From: DAOUMU01 sp034409055
Lineage (GTDB): Bacteria > Chloroflexota > Anaerolineae > 4572-78 > J111
DNA: 40,197 nt
Assembly: GCA_034409055.1 (NCBI GenBank)
Contig: DAOUMU010000268.1
Location: 1 to 40,197 of the forward strand
Direction of reading: 5' to 3'
Below are positions 1-8,531 of this stretch, piece after piece. Every line of letters begins with the position of its first letter. Positions within the stretch are counted from its first letter, which is position 1. The notes below the pieces were generated by a model. It was not told the DNA's origin and made no database searches. It saw only the letters and a list, made by a program, of their open reading frames with translations. The position numbers and the translations under genes are program-made.

Positions 1-75
1 ACCCCACCCTGACCCCATTTTTTGCCCATAGCCGCCTGTTCTGCTTCGATTCCCCAAAAGTGTTTTGATTGTAGC

Positions 76-104
76 TTGCTCAATTTTCTTTTTGTGAATA
101 AGAT
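76..104 (+). promoter_or_regulatory. Possible sigma70-type promoter for the first operon
   Basis: A TTGCTC hexamer (76-81) and a TAAGAT hexamer (99-104) are separated by 17 bp, upstream of the first glycosyltransferase gene. The -35 match is weak and the -10 match is 4/6, so this is only a candidate. The rest of 1-181 shows no gene. Confidence 0.25.
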
Positions 105-181
105 AAATCGTTCATTGGTTTTACCGGACTTAGGGGCGCCTAAAAGCGGAATGAGCCTCAGCCAAACTAAATTTTAGGTGA

Positions 182-3100
182 ATGGTGTCAAAGAATTTAG
201 CTGCTTTCAAGCCAGGTGGCAAACAGTTCCTGCTGAGCAACCGATACAGTTGGCTTATATGGGTTTTAATTATCATCATTGTCGTGGTCCCGCGCGTGTT
301 TGGCCTGGATGTTTTTTATGCTCGTGATGAGCTGGCCATCTGGCCCTGGGCTGATGAGTTTGCTTTGGCCATTTGGGAGGGGGACCTGGTGGGTACCCTG
401 ACCGCCAGTGATTATCCGGGCATTCCTATGTTTTGGGCCCAGACGCTATTTTTAACCATTAAATACAGTTTCCCCTCCCTTTTTCCGCAGACGAGGCTGC
501 CCCTGGACATGCTTTTTCAAGAGCGTGGCCTCGATTTGTTGGCCGAGCGGCGCCTGGTGGCAGCCTTACTGGTCAGCCTGCAAGTGATTGGGGCTTGCTG
601 GCTGGTCCGCCGGCTTTTTGGCTGGAAGGTGGCCCTGTTGGCGGCCATTTTTATGGGGCTAGACCCCTTTGGCCTGAGTGAAGCCCGTCTATTGCGGTTG
701 GAAATGGTTTCGGCCCTCTTTGTCTGTCTCAGTCTACTGGCCTATTTTCTCTATCTACGCCGCCGGCGGCGTTCCTGGCTGCTGCTATCGGGCGTAATGG
801 CTGGTTTGGGGGTATCGAGCAAAACGTCAGCCGGTTTGATGGTACCCTATATCTGGCTCCTGTTATTGCTTGATTTTTTTCTGGCGAAGCAGCCGTTCGC
901 ATCTGAGGATGCTCATTCCTCGACGACTGGGCAGCAGCCGTTCGCATCTGAGGATGCTCACTCCTCGACTGGGCAAGCGGAATGCTCTGGATTCGAAGTT
1001 GGTCAAACCTGGCCGGGCAGATTCAAACAGATGGTGGTTAATGGGCTCATCTGGGCTGCCGGGGCCGTCGGTGCTTTCTGGCTGGTTTGGCCAGCTATGT
1101 GGGTCAGGCCGTTTGCAGCCATCCGGCACGTTTTTATCCAGGGCCTTTCTCAAGCCGCTGAGGAGAGCGTATGGCATGGGGCCGTGTTCTTTTGGGGTCG
1201 AATTTTCCAAGATGACCCCGGCCCTTTTTTCTATCCGGTTGTCTTTGTCTTTCGGACCACACCCTTAACCTGGATTGGTCTGCTGAGTGCCCTCATACTG
1301 GGCCTTATCTTTTGGCAGCAGGTGACCAGTACCCAAACGACTGAAGTCGTTACTACAAAAAAAGCGGGCACAGGCACCCAAAAAGCGGGCACAGGGCCTT
1401 TGAGTGTATCAGAACAGAACCATTCAGAACAGCCACAGCCCACAGGCCACGGCCCGCAGTTGTGGCAATTCCCGTGGCCGGGTGTGGCGGTTAGCCTGCT
1501 GCTGGTCTATGTTGTCATCATGGCCATAGAACTGACATTTGTGGTGAGCAAAGTGGATCGCTTTTTGCTCATTGTTTTTCCGGCCCTAAACATCCTGAGC
1601 GCAATTGGCATAGCCGCTCTCATCCAATGGCTTGTCGAACGAATCGCTCATTTACTGACGATGTCCCATACCACAGGCCATATGCAACAGACACGCAACA
1701 CGCAATACGGAATACGGAATTGGCTGTCGATCAGTCTCATCATCATAATCTTGGGCATTCAACTGGCCATTACTCTGCCCGCTTATCCCTACTTTTTCAC
1801 CTATTGGAATCCGTGGGTGGGTGGTGGCCGGGGGGCTATGGCCACCTTACCTATGGGGTCCGGTGAGGGCATTGATCTGGCCATGGATTATCTTAACAAC
1901 CGGCCCGGCGCAGCAGAATCGACGCTGGTGTGTGGTGCTTCTCAACCCTGGTGCAGCCGCTTATTTAAAGGGGAAACGCTTCGTTATGCTTCATTTTTTA
2001 ATGGCACCTGGGTAGAGGCTGATTATGCCTCACTTTACATTTCCCATCTTCAACGCCAGAATTACCCCCCAGAGATTGTGGATTTTTTTAGACAGCAGGC
2101 GCCACTCTATCAGGTCGATTTGCAGGGGGCCACTTACGTTTGGGTTTATGCCGTGCCGGAGATAAAGCACTTTGCCGGTGCTCAAAATGATCTGGTCGGC
2201 CTGGGCCGCTTGTTAGGCTATAATTTATCCCCGGTTCCTTCAGCCTCTGAAGGCATAGCAGGCCAGGCTGGTCAGACCATTGAAGCCATAGTGTGGTGGA
2301 CCAACTGGGGAGCCGGCCTGGATAGCCTGGTGCTTCGTTTGCTCGATGAAACCGGTTACGAATGGGGACGAGCCAGTGTTGTCCCTCTGTCCGAATATGC
2401 CTCCATTCCCCCTGAACAACGGGCCATCGTTTCCGGTACGGCCACGCTGACCATACCGCCAGGCATTCCGCCCGGACTTTATTTTCTGCGGATTGGTGTC
2501 GTGAAGCCGGAAACAGGGCGATTGTTGGGGGAGTTTAAAATGCCCGGTCAGGCCAGTAAGCTGGTCGTTAAACCGGGGACGATTTTTACCAATCCGACCC
2601 TATTCTCTATTTCTAACCCGGTCAACCGGCGGCTGGCTCCTGACATAGCCCTCCTGGGTTACACGCCTCCCGAGCAGGTGCTGACTGCCGACTTGCCTAC
2701 CTGGTTAACCCTTTACTGGCAGGCTACGGCCTCACCCTCTAATTATCTGGTTATGTTACGCCTGCTTGATAGCGCGGGGCAGGAAGTAACTCGCTGGCAG
2801 GGTCAACCGGGCCATGGTCACTATCCTACCGAAAACTGGCAGTCTGGTGAGATTGTCCGGGATGCCTGGGCTTTGCAGGTCAAACCGGAAACGCCGGTGG
2901 GCCTGTACAGCCTGGAAATTTCCTTGCTTAATGCTGATGATCCTGAAATCGAAAATCACAAACCCGCCGGACAACTGTTCAAGATAGAAAATCTCGAGGT
3001 TTGGCCCCAGCCAATAAGCTATGAAATTCCTGATATGCAAACAGAGCTTCGGCTCAATTTTGGTGACCGCTTGACGTTGCTGGGGTATGATCTTTATTTT

Positions 3101-3475
3101 GAGGCAGATGGGGTCGGGGGAGGTGCCCTCTCTCCCGTCTTCTATTGGCAAAGTCAGGGGGAACTGCAAGAAGCGTTTGATCTTCTGCTGACCCTACGCG
3201 CAGCGGATACAAACCAGGTGATCAAAGAATGGCAAGTGCCGCTGGGGACTGATACCGCCAAAGCTTTTTGGAAAGCCGGTGAGGTCATCAATACGATCTA
3301 TCGGTTTGAGGCCGGGGCTTTGGTTGGGGGACGTTACCATCTGGATATTGTCTTACAAAATCGGACTCTTGAGCGAACTGAACCGGTTAAGCCGGATGAG
3401 AGCCCTGAGACAACCTTTGCCAGAATTGAGAACATTCAGGATAAGATTGTCGTGCGGGTGGGCACAAGTGAGTGA
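182..3475 (+). CDS. GT39-like membrane glycosyltransferase with three C-terminal beta modules
   Basis: Predicted GT-C superfamily (GT39/PMT/ArnT-like) enzyme, expected to move a sugar from a polyprenyl-phosphate donor to an acceptor outside the cytoplasmic membrane. Seen: many hydrophobic segments up to about residue 545, an Asp-Glu pair (D49-E50) just after the first one as in the family, WPAMWV near 303, DRFLLIVFPALN near 460 and PYFFTYWNP near 535. Residues ~657-1097 hold three copies of a ~130-residue beta-rich module (LGY start, YWQ-type strand, W-x-x-GE). Three stretches of repeat-derived sequence lie in loops (~237-266, 393-405, 498-513). ATG 182 almost touches AGGTG at 176-180; GTG 185 would have better spacing. 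The stop overlaps the next start by 4 bp. Donor and acceptor are unknown. Paralogous to the proteins at 8532 and 18369. Confidence 0.85.
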   Translation: MVSKNLAAFKPGGKQFLLSNRYSWLIWVLIIIIVVVPRVFGLDVFYARDELAIWPWADEFALAIWEGDLVGTLTASDYPGIPMFWAQTLFLTIKYSFPSLFPQTRLPLDMLFQERGLDLLAERRLVAALLVSLQVIGACWLVRRLFGWKVALLAAIFMGLDPFGLSEARLLRLEMVSALFVCLSLLAYFLYLRRRRRSWLLLSGVMAGLGVSSKTSAGLMVPYIWLLLLLDFFLAKQPFASEDAHSSTTGQQPFASEDAHSSTGQAECSGFEVGQTWPGRFKQMVVNGLIWAAGAVGAFWLVWPAMWVRPFAAIRHVFIQGLSQAAEESVWHGAVFFWGRIFQDDPGPFFYPVVFVFRTTPLTWIGLLSALILGLIFWQQVTSTQTTEVVTTKKAGTGTQKAGTGPLSVSEQNHSEQPQPTGHGPQLWQFPWPGVAVSLLLVYVVIMAIELTFVVSKVDRFLLIVFPALNILSAIGIAALIQWLVERIAHLLTMSHTTGHMQQTRNTQYGIRNWLSISLIIIILGIQLAITLPAYPYFFTYWNPWVGGGRGAMATLPMGSGEGIDLAMDYLNNRPGAAESTLVCGASQPWCSRLFKGETLRYASFFNGTWVEADYASLYISHLQRQNYPPEIVDFFRQQAPLYQVDLQGATYVWVYAVPEIKHFAGAQNDLVGLGRLLGYNLSPVPSASEGIAGQAGQTIEAIVWWTNWGAGLDSLVLRLLDETGYEWGRASVVPLSEYASIPPEQRAIVSGTATLTIPPGIPPGLYFLRIGVVKPETGRLLGEFKMPGQASKLVVKPGTIFTNPTLFSISNPVNRRLAPDIALLGYTPPEQVLTADLPTWLTLYWQATASPSNYLVMLRLLDSAGQEVTRWQGQPGHGHYPTENWQSGEIVRDAWALQVKPETPVGLYSLEISLLNADDPEIENHKPAGQLFKIENLEVWPQPISYEIPDMQTELRLNFGDRLTLLGYDLYFEADGVGGGALSPVFYWQSQGELQEAFDLLLTLRAADTNQVIKEWQVPLGTDTAKAFWKAGEVINTIYRFEAGALVGGRYHLDIVLQNRTLERTEPVKPDESPETTFARIENIQDKIVVRVGTSE
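890..975 (+). repeat. In-frame tandem duplication, 45-bp period
   Basis: Two copies of CAGCCGTTCGCATCTGAGGA... begin at 890 and 935. The second copy has lost one 3-bp CGA unit, so the frame is kept. They encode two copies of QPFASEDAHSS in a loop before the WPAMWV motif of the GT39-like protein. A paralog (8532-11486) has no such segment at this place. Confidence 0.9.
1359..1395 (+). repeat. In-frame tandem repeat, 21-bp period
   Basis: AAAAAGCGGGCACAGG occurs at 1359-1374 and 1380-1395 and encodes two copies of KAGTG. It lies in a hydrophilic loop between membrane segments that is much longer than in the paralog at 18369-20936. Confidence 0.85.
1691..1720 (+). repeat. Short ACACGCA/ATACGGA-type tandem repeat inside a gene
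   Basis: ACACGCAACACGCAATACGG is followed by another AATACGG unit. It encodes part of a hydrophilic loop (QTRNTQYGIRN). The same kind of unit appears in the other orientation in noncoding DNA at 35800-35816. Confidence 0.7.
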
Positions 3476-6400
3476 ATAGGGGCCTAAGTAATTTCATGAG
3501 TAAACCCTGGCGAGTAGTTTTCGCAGATTTTTTAACACATCGGTATTTTTATCTAATCCTGGGCTTGCTGATATTACTGATGAGTCTGACCCTTCATAGC
3601 GGCAAACAAGGGGCCGATGGGAATGAATACCTGCGTTGGACCCATTCTTTTGTCTTCGATCAAGATATTCATCTACTTAACAATGTAGAAGCGATTGGGG
3701 GCAGCTATAGACTAACCCCGACCGGGTATATTTTTGAGCGAGTTAACATCGGCGCGCCTCTTATGTGGACTCCGTTTTATAGCGCCGCTTCTTTTTTCTT
3801 GCCTCCCTCTGCTGACCCGGCCAGTCGTTTTTACCCGGCGGTGCAATTACTCTGGGTTAACTTTTCGAGTTGGCTTTATACGATTCTGGGGGGGATTTTA
3901 ACCATTGCCGCCCTGCGGAATTTATTTACGCCTCGGGTTTTATTGACCGCAACGATAGGGGTATTACTTGGTACGCCTGTTCTTTTTTATATGATCTCTT
4001 TCCCCTTGAGCGCTCATCCATCCTCTATATTTCTGGCTTCTTTGCTCCTTTACCTGTGGCTATCAGACAAACAAAACCAGCCCAGCCTACATTACCTGAC
4101 AATGGGCATTATTGTCGGCTGGTTAATGGCGATTGCCAATTATAATGTTGCTCTTTCTTTGTTGCCGGGATTTAACTTGCTGCAAGATTATATCAACGAG
4201 AAACGCTGGCAGGATTTTCTCAGGAACGGTATAGCCATAGGTGTGGGGGGGATCATCGGGTTTGCTCCTCAAATGATCGTATGGTGGTTTTTGTTTGGCG
4301 GACCGCTCAGAACCCCCTACGCCGGGCAAATTGTCTGGTCGGAACCTTATTTCTTACAAACACTATTTTCCAACTTTCATGGCGTCTTCTTTTATGCGCC
4401 GGTCCTGCTATTGGTTATTCCTGGCCTCTGGTGGTGGCGACGTAAGAATCCTTGGGCAGCTTTAAGTGTTGGTCTCAGTTGGCTTTTATTTACCTATATC
4501 ATTAGTGTCAGTGTGGGCTGGTGGGGAGGTTCATCGTTCGGAAACCGGTATTTTTTAACGTTGACCCCGTTTTTTGTGCTTGGGGTGTCCGCTTTTATCC
4601 AAAGAGGTAAAAAGTGGGCCGTGGCTTTAGTGCTTCTATGTGTGTTATGGACAGCAGGGTTATATCTACAATTTCTCAATGGGGTGCGGCTGACCAGCGA
4701 CTCTGTGGTTTTTACGGTGACCGAAATCATTGCAGGGCAGATTGTTGCTTTGGCCAATATAGCCACTATTTTGCCTTATTTAGTTAACATACCCTGGTTC
4801 TCTGTCCCGGTAATGACTCTACCCGTTCTTATCTTTATTTTAGCCATAGCCAGTCGAGCCGTTTACGGTTGGGTTGTGGTCAACGGAAGTAGAAGTCGAT
4901 TTTACATAACGCGAGTTGTGGTTACTGGTTGTGGTATCGCTGTTGTTTTGTTCATTGGCTGGACCGGATTCAAGGGTGAACAGACTAAAGCCGCCTTAGC
5001 CAGCCAGGGATTTTATGAAAAGGAACATCAGGTCATAAGTTATGATATTAGAGAGACAGCCAGCGACCTGGTGCATCGGGCTGCATACCACGAACAGATT
5101 GGTCGCCTGGATAGGGCGATCGTTGACTTGAATTTAGCTTCTAAAATCTGGAAGTTTGATGCTGATCAATCCCCGGATCGGCTTTATCTTGGCCCAAAAA
5201 ATACCGGAGTAGTAAATTTACCGCTAACACTCCATCTGGATTATCCCGGCCATGTCAGGCTAATTGGTTACCAGATTCTTGAAGCCAACAAAGAATTTAT
5301 AAGGGGCGAGCTTTTTTGGGAAAAGTTGCCCGTTGAAAAATCCAGGCAGGTGGTCACGCCCCTTGTTAGAGCCTTTGACCAAGCGGGTAACAAGCTGGGG
5401 AATATTGTGATTGATTTCCCCTTTCCAGCATATTACATACCGGCGGGTGGTCTTTTTAAGGACAACTTTTATCTAGAATTTAACCCATCGCCCGAAAGCT
5501 GGGTTTGGCTGGCGGTCAGTGTAGCGGAAGATTTAAGTTTGCCTGTAAACAGGCAGGGTGAAACAGAGAGTGGCATCATTGCTTCAGTGAATGTCGAAAC
5601 GTTTCCTCCCCCGCTGCTCTTTTCTGGTGAAGCGCCAAAAAGACTGGTTGGACAACCAAGGGTGTTACTGAATAATAATTATCAGCCTGGTGCGATGATC
5701 CCTATACAATTTGTCTGGCAGGCTCCAGATGATATGGTGGCAGGGGTCTTGTTAGCGTTAAACTTATTTGACTCCACCGGAAAACTGGCCGGGCAAGAAC
5801 GCTATCCGATTCAAAATTCGGTCAGGGATGGGCTGACGGAGACAGGCCGGCCTCCTCTGCCTCAAAGCCAGAATGAAACTTATTGCTTCCCTATCCCGGC
5901 AACGCTTCCCGAAGGGGATTATCAGCTTGCCTTTAACCTGGCTCCTGCCGCTGCCGGCCACTTGCTTGATGATAATGATGAACCGGTTAAGGATTTTTCT
6001 GTGCCGATTCGCCTGTCGAAGGCTGATGATATTTCAACCATCACCATCTGCCGGCTTATTCAGGCCGATTTTCCCCGTCGCTACGAGCCGACAGAGCCTC
6101 AATATCCCATCGACATCCTTTTAACCGAACAGATCAAATTGGCCGGTTATGACCTTTCTATCGTTCCCCAGTCAAGCTCGATTTTGGCCAGTGTTATTTT
6201 ACATTGGGTTGCTCAGGACAATGGTGCTCATCATTACCAGGTTTCAGTTGAACTCCTGGATGCCACCGGTCAACCGGTGATAACGCATACCACCGTGCCC
6301 GGTCATGGGATGCGGGCCACCTCGACCTGGCTCAAAGGGGAGTGGATCTTAGATGAACATACCCTGGAAATACCTGTCCTGGCTCCGGGGAATTATCAAC

Positions 6401-6495
6401 TCAGACTCTCTCTGATCGATGAACAAACCGGTTTGCCCGTTCAGCATCGTACGGGCCAAACTCACTTGATTTTACAGGACATGCAAATTCCTTAA
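3472..6495 (+). CDS. GT-C-like multi-pass membrane protein (GAD/TPTGY type) with C-terminal beta modules
   Basis: Large membrane protein, probably a GT-C glycosyltransferase relative. It lacks the usual Asp-Glu pair: the corresponding loop reads GADGNEYLRW (~48-56), then FDQDIHLL and LTPTGY. Further motifs are TPYAGQIVW and FGNRYFLTLTP. About ten hydrophobic segments run to ~residue 500, followed by a single TPR-like helical pair (~529-560) and three beta modules (~585-700, ~725-850, ~880-1000). It is a clear paralog of the protein at 15657-18203, sharing all of these motifs. The GTG start overlaps the previous stop (GTGA, 3472-3475), suggesting translational coupling; an internal ATG at 3496 is an alternative. 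The stop overlaps the next ATG by 1 bp. Activity is inferred from fold and neighbours only. Confidence 0.8.
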   Translation: MNRGLSNFMSKPWRVVFADFLTHRYFYLILGLLILLMSLTLHSGKQGADGNEYLRWTHSFVFDQDIHLLNNVEAIGGSYRLTPTGYIFERVNIGAPLMWTPFYSAASFFLPPSADPASRFYPAVQLLWVNFSSWLYTILGGILTIAALRNLFTPRVLLTATIGVLLGTPVLFYMISFPLSAHPSSIFLASLLLYLWLSDKQNQPSLHYLTMGIIVGWLMAIANYNVALSLLPGFNLLQDYINEKRWQDFLRNGIAIGVGGIIGFAPQMIVWWFLFGGPLRTPYAGQIVWSEPYFLQTLFSNFHGVFFYAPVLLLVIPGLWWWRRKNPWAALSVGLSWLLFTYIISVSVGWWGGSSFGNRYFLTLTPFFVLGVSAFIQRGKKWAVALVLLCVLWTAGLYLQFLNGVRLTSDSVVFTVTEIIAGQIVALANIATILPYLVNIPWFSVPVMTLPVLIFILAIASRAVYGWVVVNGSRSRFYITRVVVTGCGIAVVLFIGWTGFKGEQTKAALASQGFYEKEHQVISYDIRETASDLVHRAAYHEQIGRLDRAIVDLNLASKIWKFDADQSPDRLYLGPKNTGVVNLPLTLHLDYPGHVRLIGYQILEANKEFIRGELFWEKLPVEKSRQVVTPLVRAFDQAGNKLGNIVIDFPFPAYYIPAGGLFKDNFYLEFNPSPESWVWLAVSVAEDLSLPVNRQGETESGIIASVNVETFPPPLLFSGEAPKRLVGQPRVLLNNNYQPGAMIPIQFVWQAPDDMVAGVLLALNLFDSTGKLAGQERYPIQNSVRDGLTETGRPPLPQSQNETYCFPIPATLPEGDYQLAFNLAPAAAGHLLDDNDEPVKDFSVPIRLSKADDISTITICRLIQADFPRRYEPTEPQYPIDILLTEQIKLAGYDLSIVPQSSSILASVILHWVAQDNGAHHYQVSVELLDATGQPVITHTTVPGHGMRATSTWLKGEWILDEHTLEIPVLAPGNYQLRLSLIDEQTGLPVQHRTGQTHLILQDMQIP

Positions 6496-8465
6496 TGAGT
6501 ACGGATGTGCCCTCAACGAGTAGAACGAGACTCTTGATCAAATGGGGCCAGCTTTGGCCCTGGATGATTTTAGTCATATTACTGGCCCTATCTTTGGGTT
6601 TGCGTGGGCAGTATACCCACGTCAAATCCCTGGATTATGATGAGGGACACTGGTTGATGTTCGGCTTGCTGGCCCTTGATGGCCATAAGCCTTATAGCCA
6701 GGTCTTCGTGGGCATTCCCCCCCTGGCCCTATGGACGATTGAATTGGGGGCGCAGTGGTTCGGAACCGGACGCGCTGTTCGATACCCCACCCTGCTCTAT
6801 AGCTTGATCGGCATTACGGCTATGTACTGGCTGGTATACCGCCAGAGCGTAACCGCGAAGCCGCTGGCTGGTCTCCTGGCCGCTACCTTTCTCTCTTTTG
6901 GACCGCGTTATTTTCACGACTCTAGCCAGATCATGATGGAGGTGCCCTCGACGGCACTGGCTATTCTGTCCCTGACTCTGGCCAGCCAGTATCGTTACGG
7001 CAGAACGCTGCCCTGGTTATTCCTTTCCGGTGTTGTTTTTACCCTGAGTATTTCGCTTAAGATATTTCCTGTTTTTATCCCGGTCCTGATTTTGCTCGAA
7101 ATTTTGGCGACAACCATAGACCAACATCGTACCGAGAGGGAAACGCAAATCGCATGGCGCTCAATCTTTCCCCAGGTGATTCGAGACGGCCTGGTCTGGT
7201 CACTTGGAGCCTTATTACCGCTCGGGCTATATGTACTCCTATACGATCCTGCGGCCATGTTTCAGCAGGTGATCCAGTTTCGCCTGGCCATACGTGAGAC
7301 CTACGCCGCGATCGGTCAAGCGGACCTGGCTGATAACCTTCAGATTTTGGCGGAAGAATATAAATCATACCTGCCCTGGTTGGTTTTGGCCGTCTTTGGG
7401 GTGGTGCTTCAGGGTAAACGGGGCCTGAAACAAAGTTGGATATGGATTGCCTGGTTCTTGCTGGCTAACCTGGTCTTGATTTGGCACGTGCCAATGCGGT
7501 CGCGTTACTCGGTGTTGTTATTCCCACCCTTGGCTGCCTTAAGCGGTATGGCCGTGACCATTTTACTTGAGCGTCTCTTCCGGCTCAGATTAGGGCGACT
7601 GTCAGGAGCTGTGCTGGCCGGGTGTGGGCTGGTGATCGTGCTGGTGATCGTGCTGGCTGGCCCGATCCAAAGCGCAGCCTCTACGCCCCAATCACCGCTA
7701 CACGGTAGACACACCGGCCGGGCCGATGGGATCAATTTCGTTCGGGAGCATACCAGTCCAGACGATTGCGTGATCACCGATGATCAGCGTTTCAGCTTGC
7801 TGGCCGACCGGCTGGCTCCTCCCTGGTTATCGGAAATCACCACGGCCAGGCTGGCCACGGGCTGGATCAGCTTTGAGGACGTTATGACCGCCATCGAGGA
7901 GAATGATTGCCCCGCCACCGTGTATGTGAGTGGACGCATAGATACATATATCCCTGAATTGCGTCATACGCTGCGCGACCTGTATTTTCTGGAGCTGAAA
8001 TTTGAGGACATTGACATTTACGCCGTCAAGAAAAACGTCAAACAAGCGCCGTCCCATCACCTGGGGCAGCCGCTTGGCCCGGCTATTATCTTGGTCGGCT
8101 ACGATATCTCTCCATCCACCCTGGGGCCGGCGGACCAGTCTCTGGCGCTTTCAACTTACTGGACCACGCTGGCCCCTCTAACCGAAAGTTACAAGATGTT
8201 TGTTCATTTTCGGGACCAGGCAGGCCAGACCGTGCTGCAATTTGACCACTACCCTTTTGACGGGTTAGTCCCGACCACGGATTGGATACCGGGTTCCACG
8301 CTCAAAGAAACCTTTACCATCCCCTGGTCTGGCGAGTTGGCCCCCGGAACGTACCAGATTTACATCGGTCTGTATGATGAGCAGACCCTGACCAGACTGC
8401 CGGTAGAGAATGATCAGAGTGGGGAGAATGCGGTCTTACTGGACACGATTACAATCACTCGTTGA
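6495..8465 (+). CDS. GT39-like membrane glycosyltransferase, one beta module
   Basis: Compact GT39/PMT_2-type protein of 656 residues. After the first membrane segment it has SLDYDEGHW with the Asp-Glu pair D49-E50 expected of the family, then repeated hydrophobic segments to about residue 395, a soluble section, and a single C-terminal beta module from ~524. The module follows the consensus well: LVGYDIS, STYW, MFVHFRDQAG, PTTDWIPGS, APGTYQIYIGLYDEQT, RLPV. The ATG shares one base with the previous TAA (TAATG), so this is the third gene of a coupled A-B-C operon. No repeat-derived insertion is seen. Substrate unknown. Confidence 0.83.
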   Translation: MSTDVPSTSRTRLLIKWGQLWPWMILVILLALSLGLRGQYTHVKSLDYDEGHWLMFGLLALDGHKPYSQVFVGIPPLALWTIELGAQWFGTGRAVRYPTLLYSLIGITAMYWLVYRQSVTAKPLAGLLAATFLSFGPRYFHDSSQIMMEVPSTALAILSLTLASQYRYGRTLPWLFLSGVVFTLSISLKIFPVFIPVLILLEILATTIDQHRTERETQIAWRSIFPQVIRDGLVWSLGALLPLGLYVLLYDPAAMFQQVIQFRLAIRETYAAIGQADLADNLQILAEEYKSYLPWLVLAVFGVVLQGKRGLKQSWIWIAWFLLANLVLIWHVPMRSRYSVLLFPPLAALSGMAVTILLERLFRLRLGRLSGAVLAGCGLVIVLVIVLAGPIQSAASTPQSPLHGRHTGRADGINFVREHTSPDDCVITDDQRFSLLADRLAPPWLSEITTARLATGWISFEDVMTAIEENDCPATVYVSGRIDTYIPELRHTLRDLYFLELKFEDIDIYAVKKNVKQAPSHHLGQPLGPAIILVGYDISPSTLGPADQSLALSTYWTTLAPLTESYKMFVHFRDQAGQTVLQFDHYPFDGLVPTTDWIPGSTLKETFTIPWSGELAPGTYQIYIGLYDEQTLTRLPVENDQSGENAVLLDTITITR

Positions 8466-8478
8466 TGGTTATAAGCTA

Positions 8479-8508
8479 TTGACCATATTTGTTATGGAGT
8501 CACTATCT
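8479..8508 (+). promoter_or_regulatory. Weak candidate promoter in the 66-bp gap
   Basis: TTGACC at 8479-8484 is a good -35 match in an AT-rich gap between two same-strand genes. No convincing -10 lies 16-18 bp downstream (ACTATC/TATCTC region), so the call is weak. Confidence 0.2.
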
Positions 8509-8531
8509 CATATGTTTATGTTAATGTCAAG

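Noticed and set aside
2756..3169. Antisense 137-codon frame in the first gene
   Set aside because: Lies wholly opposite conserved beta modules; typical shadow frame. The same holds for the antisense frames at 14453-14866, 21411-21863 and 23668-24018.
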